In this document: positions 52,715 through 61,498 of the stretch, in pieces
How positions within the stretch are numbered: the stretch's first letter is position 1
Layout: each line of letters starts with the position of its first letter
Assembly: GCA_026419775.2 (NCBI GenBank)
Contig: JAOPGA020001197.1
Span: 62,001 to 126,000, forward strand
Origin: Acrasis kona
Lineage: Eukaryota > Heterolobosea > Eutetramitea > Acrasida > Acrasidae
Reading direction: 5' to 3'
Length of the DNA: 64,000 bases
Notes under the pieces: generated by a model
Told to the model about the DNA's origin: nothing
The model's input: the letters and a program-made list of their open reading frames with translations, nothing else
Databases searched by the model: none
Translations under genes and position numbers: made by a program

Positions 52715-53998
52715 ATGGTCAAGGGGCGCAAAGGTACAAAGAGACATGAATATAAGGTGAAAAAGCCGAAAGTGAAGGCTGATTCAAAATCAAAAGCATC
52801 TAATGTTTGTTTTGATTTATATTAACGTGCTTAACTCATTCAAAGTCAGATGAGGAAGAGGAGCAGAATTTTCAAAATCTGGATAAACAATTATTGTCTC
52901 ATGGACTTTTTATAAAGAAGGTTACAGGTGACGGCAATTGTTTGTTCAGGGCCATAAGCGACCAACTGTTGCAAAGCGAAAAAAGCTACAGAACATTCAG
53001 GGAGGGCATTTGTAATTACATGGTGGAACAAAAAGATCAATTCGCACCCTTCATTTACGATAAAGATTTTGATGAGGTTTGTAATGCAACTTTCACCTGT
53101 ATAATTTTGTTAGTACATTAAAGAGATGAGAGAGGACAAGACGTGGGGCGGTAATTTGGAGCTACAAGCCGCAAGTATGTGCCACGGAGTCAACATTGTA
53201 GTGCACCAACTTAACGCCCCTGCATTCGAACTAGCCAATCACAAAGATGCCAAAATCATTCATTTATCCTATCACGACGGAAGACATTACAATTCCGTAC
53301 ATGCCAAGACCGAAACAGCAGAAAAGCAATTATGTAAAACAGACCATCGAGACAAACATCCCACCGACGAGGAACAAGTCATTCTACAAGCCACAGGAAC
53401 AACCGACTTAAAACTTGTTAGAGAATTAATGAAGAAGTACAATCAAGACATTGACACCGTTGTAGATGTTGTTGTTCATGTGAAAAATGGAAACACTTTA
53501 GAATCATATGATTCCTTCCAAGAACAAGATCAAGTGCCACAAGAAGAAGAAAATAAAAAAGAGGAAGAATTACAAGATGAACAAATCATAAGTGACATTT
53601 CTGCTCGTATTTATGAAACGATTGGTAAGTACTTACCAGTTCAACAAATAAAACAAATTTGCAAAAAACATCAGTACCAGTTTGACGAGGTGCTTGAAAG
53701 CGTTCTCTCCGATCAGAAAAAGCAAGAGGAAGCAGAAAAGAAAAAGTCATCACCACCCAGTCAACAAGAACAACCAAAGCTTACAAAGAAGCAACAAAAG
53801 GAAGCGGACAGGAAGCGGAGAGTTAATCATGGAGAATATTTGACCAGGAAAGAAATTAATAAAAGAGAGAAGGAAAAGAGGATGATGGAGGATGAGATGC
53901 AGTCATCTTCTACCAAGAACATTTATGAGTCATTGGATGTAGAGGAAGGTATTTCAGAGGAGAAAGTTTTCGCAAGTTTAAATATGATACGAATATAA
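52715..53998 (+). CDS. OTU-family deubiquitinase (OTUD3-like)
   Basis: Exons 52715-52804, 52846-53076 and 53126-53998, with introns of 41 nt (GTTTGT...AAG) and 49 nt (GTTTGT...GAG), give 397 residues. A basic N-terminus (MVKGRKGTKRHEYKVKK) precedes the OTU domain. Its catalytic block VTGDGNCLFRAIS places the Asp and nucleophile Cys near residue 62, and the His is in YHDGRHYNSVH. The intervening TWGGNLELQAAS and HQLNAPAFEL match OTUD3/yeast Otu relatives. After the domain come two helical segments resembling UBA/CUE folds (LVRELMKKYNQDIDTVVDVV and QQIKQICKKHQYQFDEVLES), then a basic coiled tail. All catalytic residues are present. Confidence 0.9.
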
Positions 53999-54118
53999 AA
54001 CACTTCATTTCATCCCATGTTTACATTTATTTACATTTTTTTCGTGTAAGGATCTTCGAAAGTAAAGCGCACAACATGTAGAAGCTATAATCTATTTAAA
54101 ATTTTTCTAATAATCCCT

Positions 54119-54406
54119 TCACAGCTCATAATCCTCCTTTGTTCTTACAGAAGGCTCGTCTTCGTGTAATTCAGCAACCAATAATCCTTCCATGATTGGC
54201 AAAGCATCTACACGGTGACCTCTTCCCATGTTATCAAAATCTCGTGTAGCATCTCCACCCGCTTGGTCAGTGATTGACTCCCAACCTCCCGGATGTATGT
54301 TTTTATACTTGGTGACATCATATACCTTGTTATCTATTACAATCCATTGTTGTTTTGCTTGGTTGTTATATTGTTTGAGTTGCTCTCTTGTTATTTTCGG
54401 CAACAT
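54119..54406 (-). CDS. Small soluble cytochrome b5-domain protein
   Basis: This is a single-exon protein of 95 residues starting at ATG 54406. The heme-binding core shows KVYDVTKYKNIHPGGWESI with His38 as the first axial ligand, AGGDATRDFDNMG, and the second ligand in GRGHRVDALP (His64). The spacing of 26 residues is normal. There is no C-terminal membrane anchor and no fused reductase, so it is a free electron carrier. Its partner could be a desaturase or sterol enzyme elsewhere. A GTTACAAAT word lies 27 bp upstream. Confidence 0.92.
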   Translation of the reverse strand: MLPKITREQLKQYNNQAKQQWIVIDNKVYDVTKYKNIHPGGWESITDQAGGDATRDFDNMGRGHRVDALPIMEGLLVAELHEDEPSVRTKEDYEL

Positions 54407-54432
54407 AACTAATCAACCAAGTTTTGATTGCA

Positions 54433-54441
54433 GTTACAAAT
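54433..54441. promoter_or_regulatory. GTTACAAAT element upstream of cytochrome b5
   Basis: This half of the palindrome seen at 12815-12830 lies 27 bp upstream of the minus-strand cytochrome b5 start. It is reported because the same word lies near two other starts. By itself it is weak evidence. Confidence 0.3.
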
Positions 54442-54559
54442 CTTCACCTTCATGATTTGAATTGTGATTATTAATATTTATTGTAACACGGACCTAAAAA
54501 CAGATTAGATTTTTGTATTAATATAGGATCTAATTTTAAAACAAACAAAATCAAACGCA

Positions 54560-55254
54560 ATGTCAACACAACAGAATTCAACAGACGCATCATCTGTAAA
54601 GAGTACAGTTAATCATGCAATTAATAGAGCAAGACAATCGCTTAATCCAGAGAGTAAAGACCTTTCATCGAAGCAGGGTACAAGACAACTAGGATACCTT
54701 CTTTCTGTTGTCAATATATTTTTTTTGATGATGTATTTCTTGATCTCTCCATTGTCACTACCTTGTAAGTTTGATTAACAATGAGTGGTATTCTAATTAC
54801 AGGGTTTATATATCCACTTTATTTATCAGGACTGTTATATGGAGTGGTACTACTTGGGTTATCGAAAAGTCCATCAGTTAACGCAAACAAACGCCTATAC
54901 CTTAATGGGCTCTTCTCATCACTAACATCTCTAATGCTAGTTGTGACAAATGAACACTTGGGAAGTACACCATGGTCCATAACGCCAGTTCTACTAATGG
55001 GATTAGGATTATCAGTACATTACATTTTAGAAAAATCTCAAAGCGACGCTCCAACAAAGCTTCTTTATACCCACGCCACAGCTTACGTATTTGGAAATGT
55101 ACTTTTATTCTCAAGATGGGCATACTCTTCACCTAGGGGATTCCCATACTTCTTACTTACATTGCCCTTGTTTGGTGCATTGTTAGGAGGTCACTACATG
55201 ATGCTATCATACATTGAGCAAAAACTAGAGGAGAAGAACAGCAAGAAGCAATAA
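54560..55254 (+). CDS. Multi-pass membrane protein of unknown function
   Basis: Exons 54560-54764 and 54803-55254, joined across a 38-nt intron (GTAAGT...CAG), give 218 residues. A polar N-terminus of about 45 residues leads into about six hydrophobic helices: VVNIFFLMMYFLISPLSL, YLSGLLYGVVLLGL, a third around LNGLFSSLTSLMLVV, then helices near SITPVLLMGLGLSV, HATAYVFGNVLLFS and FPYFLLTLPLFGALLGG. The C-terminus is Lys/Glu-rich (EEKNSKKQ), possibly a cytosolic ER-retention-like tail. I recognise no family. Confidence 0.65.
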
Positions 55255-55298
55255 TTTTGTTAAAAATAAACATTACAATATTTGAGTGATCAAAGTGT

Positions 55299-56444
55299 AT
55301 GAAATCAATTTTACTTCGTACTTTGCTTCTTTTCGCCTCTGTTTTGAGTGCATGTGTAGCGTATATAATATTTACCGGGCCGCCGATAGACCCGCAACTG
55401 AAATTTATTGATACTCTTAGCAGAGCAGTATTCTACGTTTGTGGGGCACAACCAGGTGCAAAGTTCTCACGAAAATGTTTGGATTTATTATCGATAACAG
55501 CACCAACAACAGAGACATTCTCAGAAGATGGAATTTTAACTCGCGATATTGAAATCAAATCATTCTTTGAACCAAACGTTTCTATTCCTGCTCGATTATT
55601 CCAACCTGCTCAGTCATCAAAAAAGAATTGTCAAGAAGAAAAATTACCATTGGTGATTCATTACCACGGAGGAGGTTTCACCATCGGATCAGGTAAAATA
55701 CCCACCTACGACAGAACCCTTCGATCAATGGCAAAATCATCAAACAACATTATACTTACTGTTGATTATCGTCTGGCACCTGAACATCCGCACCCAGCAG
55801 CAGTTCAAGATGCATACAGCGCACTACTTTACATTGATCAACTTAGCAAGCAACAAGATAAACAATTCTTGAGCAGAGTTGATTTTTCAAAAGTTATCCT
55901 GTTAGGCGACAGTGCCGGTGCTGGGTTGGTTTACAATATGGCATTTATCAAGCGTGATAAGAAAATACCCACGAAGAAGGGAACTGAATTAGAGTTTATC
56001 ACAGCACCACCACTATCTATTCAACTTGCTAATCAGGTGCTCATCTATCCATCTGCTAGAGAGGATACGCCTTCAAAGAAGATGCATCATGCTCCATTGC
56101 TTAGTAAACAAATGTTAGATTTCTTTTTTGAATGTTATTTTGGCAATTTGACAATGAACGATAATAATTTTTACAAAAATCAATTCTTTTATCCACTAAA
56201 GTCACATACATTAAAAGATTTACCACCTGCTATTTTTGTGACTGCCAAGTATGATCCATTGAGGGATGATGGAGTGAGGATGTATGAAAAATATGGAGAA
56301 GAAGGGTTGAAAGTTTGGCATAGACAGTACGACACTGCTCATGGTTTCTTCTTTATTCCTTCTGTAAAAGACAGTAGTGATGCTGTTGATTTTGTAGTGG
56401 ATATTTGGAGAGAAGAGAAGCTAACAGGTGATTATAAATGCTAA
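55299..56444 (+). CDS. HSL/AADAC-type alpha/beta hydrolase
   Basis: This is a single-exon protein of 381 residues. An N-terminal hydrophobic segment (LLLFASVLSACVAYIIF) would act as a signal anchor, putting the active site in the lumen as in arylacetamide deacetylase. The oxyanion motif HYHGGGFTIGS, nucleophile GDSAGAG, acid region KYDPLRDDG and late histidine DTAHGFF are all present. This order is the hormone-sensitive-lipase family signature. A substrate among small esters or acylglycerols is likely. The length fits the family. Confidence 0.9.
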   Translation: MKSILLRTLLLFASVLSACVAYIIFTGPPIDPQLKFIDTLSRAVFYVCGAQPGAKFSRKCLDLLSITAPTTETFSEDGILTRDIEIKSFFEPNVSIPARLFQPAQSSKKNCQEEKLPLVIHYHGGGFTIGSGKIPTYDRTLRSMAKSSNNIILTVDYRLAPEHPHPAAVQDAYSALLYIDQLSKQQDKQFLSRVDFSKVILLGDSAGAGLVYNMAFIKRDKKIPTKKGTELEFITAPPLSIQLANQVLIYPSAREDTPSKKMHHAPLLSKQMLDFFFECYFGNLTMNDNNFYKNQFFYPLKSHTLKDLPPAIFVTAKYDPLRDDGVRMYEKYGEEGLKVWHRQYDTAHGFFFIPSVKDSSDAVDFVVDIWREEKLTGDYKC

Positions 56445-56479
56445 ATAAACGAATATTAACAACTCAAGGATAATTTATT

Positions 56480-59400
56480 TTACATGATACTACATTTTTC
56501 TTCCTTAACAGCTACTGTTTCATCTACATGGCCACCCATAAATGATATCACAGCCAAAAATCCTTGTTTACAAACTGCTGGAGGTGGAGACACAAGTTTT
56601 GTGCACCCATCCAATTTCAACATTCTCAGTTTAGGCGTCTGAGCAAAACTAAAAGGAACGTTGAACAATTGTTCACAATGACTAAAAATTACGGTTTGAA
56701 TTTCCGTATGAGTGGCTAAACTACCAGGAATTAATTTTATACCAGTATTACTCATATCGAGTGTTCTCAAAAGTGCGTGCTCCTTTACAAAAGATTCCGA
56801 AATTTCTTGAACACCTACGCAACCAGACATGTACAATTCATTCAAACCATAAGGTAGGCCAGTAGGAATATTTTTCAAATTCTTCAAATCATTTAATCTC
56901 AATACTTTCAATTGTTTTAAATTTGAAAAAACAGAATCCAAATTCAAAACAGATTCGTTACAAGAAAGATCAATCGCCCTCAAGTTATCACACAACAAGT
57001 TATTTTTTGAGATGACATCAACATTTGAAATTCTATTATGAGATAGATCAATTTCTCTCAAATTAACCAAACAAGAAAACACATTCCAATTCAATTCACA
57101 AATGAAATTTCCCGATAAAAAGATTTGCTTAACATCAGTAGAAGGTTCCAAATCTGGAACTTGGTCACATTTTATTTTTGAAAAATCCAAACCAGTTGGC
57201 TTATCGCCATTCTTTACAACCGTCGATTTCCTTCTCACATATTCTGCTCTCTTTCTTTCTTCAATTTGTCTTTTTAATTTGATTTGAAATTCCTTATCTT
57301 CTTCTTCATCCTCTCCTTCTTCATTATCTAGTTGATTGGTTGGTGCAGGTGATGATGAGAGAGTAGGAGGTGGAGGTTCTTTGAAAACAACGCTCTTGCT
57401 CTTTTCTAATTTAATCGGAACGGATCGTGGAGAATCAGAATGAGATGGAATTTGATTCGATTTGATTTGTAAACGACCCGTTTTAATCGATATTGTTTCG
57501 TGACGCTTACGTATCGATTTTGGAGCGGTAGTTGGCGTGGTGATCGATGATTGCTTCTCGAGATTTAATTTTTTAATTTTGATGAATGTATTTTTGTAAA
57601 TTAACAAATTCCTAACGATGGATTGTAACGAATGAATTGTTTTGATTTGAATTTGAACATTTGAACATTTCAATTTGGATCGAATGATTGATTGTAACAT
57701 CACAACTCTTTTGTAATCCTTTTCGAATTGAATTAAAACTTGATACGATTTCATCACCGCATTTAATAATTTCGATCGAATTTGAAAAGATTTGAATTCT
57801 CTTCTAATCAAGTGACAACGACATGTGATGCTCAACAATAAATTCTTTTCGATTCGATTCGATTTGAATCGTAATGTGGAATCGGTTCGAATCAATGATT
57901 GTAAAATCACGATTTGATTTTTTTTATGAGCATTTGATTTTAATTCCAAATGAGATCTAGTGAATGCGATCAACATTTCACATTGTTTTTTCGTGCTCGA
58001 AAATGAATTTCTGATGATTTGATTCTTGAGTACTTGTATGAGTAATTTGTGTTTTTGAATTGATTTTTTGAATTGATTCTCCAAAATGAATCTTTTACAA
58101 TGAGATTGTAAAGTGATTAATTTGGATCGGAATAATGTGAAATGAAGGAAATGTAATTTACCGATACTTGTCGATTGAAGCACTTGTAATCTAGATTTTT
58201 CGATTTTGAATCGAGATTGAACGATTGAGCTCGTGCAAATGGAACTTGCCATTTTCAATTTTTCTAATTCAATCTTTTTGGATCGAACCAACATTGTGGA
58301 TCGAATTGTATTTTGTAAAATTATGGATCGATTGTGATTTTGATTGAATTTGATAAATTGATGATTACCTCGATAAAGAGAACAAATCAAAATGGAATTC
58401 AATTTCGATTCTAAAAATCTTTTTCGTAAAAGAACGGTCTTTGAGATGGATTGAATGGATCTGATTTGTGTGATTTTGAATTCCTTTCGAATCATGATTT
58501 GATTGGATCGAATTAATGATTGCATCACTTTGATTCGATTCATTTCCAAATCAAACTTTGATCGAATCGATTTCATTCGAATGATTGAATTCAATAATTT
58601 CATCTTTGTTTTTAAATGTAAAAATCTTTTTTTTTGTAATGACATTTTCAAAAAGGATGAAATGATTTTGGAATGATGATTTTGGTTCTTGATGCGTTGT
58701 AATTCTAATTTCTCAATTTGTCCCATTCTCAAAAATACTTTCGTGATTCCAATTTGGTATAGATCGAGTCGAGTTATATTTGATTGATTTAAAATGTTGA
58801 TGCATGATGGGATCAAATTAGAACCTTCTTTTTGTATAAATGTTGATCTAGGATGGAAGCGATCGATAAATTCAACAAACGTCATTCTGGTTGGAAATCC
58901 TTCTAATGTGATTCTGATGCTTTCTAGAATTCCTCCGCACTGAATTGATTTTTAATCATGATTGGAAATGAAAACTTACTTTGAGTTGTTTCAAAACCAA
59001 AAGTTTAGAAAAAATATTTGGTTTTTTTTGTTGATTAGGTTTGATGCAGCGAATGTAATGAGGTTGAGTGGAATTGATTTTTTCCATTAATTGATCCAAA
59101 CTCGATTTGAATTGTGATGCGACGCTTTGGAATGTAAATCCTGAATTGTTGTTTTTGTTCTTGTTATTAGCAGTTGGTGCGGATGAAGTTGTTGGGATTT
59201 GTTTTAGGATGAAATGAACGCTAGATGTACGAAGAAGGTTTGATTGTTCTGCGACAATGTAGTCTCTGTTTTTATCGATAAATTCGCTGGTGTCATAGGT
59301 GACTGTGTCTGCATAATGTTTGACACAAAAGTGAGTGTCGGAAAATCTAGGCTATTTATAGATTAAAGTTGATTGGATGTGTGTTTTGTTTGACATACCT

Positions 59401-61309
59401 TGGCAAAGAAGGAGTGTTTTGAAAAGTTGGTAAGTAGTTTGGTTGAAAGTGTTTTGAAAGTAGAGTTTTGTAGTTTTGATTCCTCGTCAAGAATGTGCAT
59501 AACGCTGATCGGAGGTTTCTCTATAAGATCTAAACATTCTTGATTATCGTTGAATTCGACCTTGTTGAAAGTAATTTTTTCGGCTTCGTATTCTTTTTGT
59601 GACATTTTGAAAATATGTTGGTTGTACTGTTGTTGTAGTTTTTCGTTACTCCAATTGATGCAGAATTGTTCTAGTGAATTAACTTGGAACGACTCAAACC
59701 TAAAATGATTAAAAATGACATTAACTACTACTTGACTTACCCGTAAATATCTAGAATAGATATGGTGCTTACAGAGTTTAGATCACCATCAAAACTCATG
59801 ATAAAGTTGACACGTTCTACGATCCAATCAAACAAAAATGAATAGAGTGTCATGGACAAGGAATCACGACAGGATTCAGCTTGCCTTACATCCATATACT
59901 TATCATAAGATTCGGTACCCGCTGTTACTTTTCTACTTAAAAATGTTTTTAGAATGCTTTGTCCATCAATGTTGGTAAGTGCAGAAAAGCACTCAAGATG
60001 GTGTAATGTGGATTCGACAATTTGTGCTCTATCACTATGTGTCGGCTGAGGTTCGAACTTGACGTTTCCCAAATGTAAGATTGCACTAATGAGACGGAAC
60101 AGACGTGGTTGATCTTGGTCAGGAGAAATTCCTAAAGTCGTCATTGCATCTTTGGTCTCTGCAAACTCTTGAGCGTCTAACATAATTAATAAACAAACGT
60201 ATAAAAACACTAACCATCAGTGCCAGTCAAATCAGGACATTGTCCTCCACTAGTGTATTCAAACTGTAAAGCATTCAAATCATTCAACATCCATTCAATT
60301 CTTTCTTGTTGACTTGCTCCCTTCAATAATTGATAAAAAATGTGATAATTTCTCTCTCCTAGTTGTTGTCTAACAATTCGAGATCTTTCTAGAAGGTACG
60401 TTCTAATTACAGCGCCTGAAATGTTTCCAGTGGATCTATCAAACTAAAAGGTATTTTTAGATTAATGATAAAATGGATCAGGTACCTGGATCTCAATAAA
60501 TTTACCAAAGCGACTGGAATTGTCGTTACGAAGTGTTTTTGCATTTCCAAAAGCTTCTAGAAGTGGTGACGTCTTGAGCACTTGTTTCTCAACGTGGCTG
60601 ACGTTGTGTTTTGAGGAACCCATTGCAGCAAAGTATTTTAAAAGGTATTTTGTAGTTTCACTTTTACCGGCTCCAGATTCACCAGTGACAAGAATGGATT
60701 GGTTCTTTGTGTATTCTAACATGTTTCTGAAGGCATTATCTGCTATGGCGAAAACATGAGGAGGTTGCTTATGAAGTGGCTGATTAGTATAAGTATTGAT
60801 TGCCTGTTCGTCATAAAAGTGATCTGGTAGTCTATTTGTTGTGAGCTTGTAAACAATTGTTTTTTGTTGTACCGTTTGAATGGATTAATGGCAATTAAAA
60901 TATGGCCAGTGTATGTATAAATCACATCATTAAAATATCTTTTGCTCAAGGAAGTTAGTAACCCTGCCTCGTGTAGATAGCTCATTGTTGTGACATCATC
61001 AGCAGTCTCGCAATGTTGAGGATTCTTCAGTGATATCAAACTCATGTCGCTCAAATGTACGCGCTTTTCCGAAAATTCTGGATGATGTGTTGATTCCTCA
61101 CATATAACGTGTATCATTTTCCCCTCCTCATCTACTTTCGATACAGTTGCAACAATCCATCTTTCTTCATTGTTGTCAATCTCTTCTTTTAATGGCTTCT
61201 TCCTTCTTTGAACGAAGCCAGTAGCCGGGTCACATACACACTCGATTACTTCAACATACACCCTGACAGACTCGGTCACTGAGTCAAAAGACAAGGTGAA
61301 CTTGCTCAT
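56480..61309 (-). CDS. Unconventional myosin with LRR tail and CaaX end
   Basis: Seven exons are joined in frame: 61309-60873, 60831-60486, 60443-60215, 60176-59741, 59699-59399, 59351-58980 and 58939-56480. Introns are 41, 42, 38, 41, 47 and 40 nt, giving 1526 residues; an earlier ATG at 61363 would add 18. The motor has INPFKR (joined by intron 1), [14 protein letters not shown] near 196 (P-loop), [14 protein letters not shown] (switch I), LDIYGFESF (switch II region, usually DIFGFE) and YIRCIKPN. After the converter comes a neck of about 400 residues of degenerate IQ-like repeats (Leu-Gln-Ser plus Arg/Lys spacing). A charged, acidic segment follows, then about eight LRRs from near residue 1270. 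The last four residues are CSIM, a CaaX prenylation signal, implying membrane attachment of the tail. Confidence 0.9.
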
Positions 61310-61498
61310 CTTGTCAATCGCTGTCAGCTTCACTCCCAAATATATTTTCGGATGAGTGATCATCAATCGTCACAATAACAAGATACTTTGAATTTACCAA
61401 TCATCAACTACTCTCTGTAGATATTATTATACACCCAATACATAACCACCACATCAAAATCTTGTAAAAAAAAATTTTATATTACAACAAAATGTACA

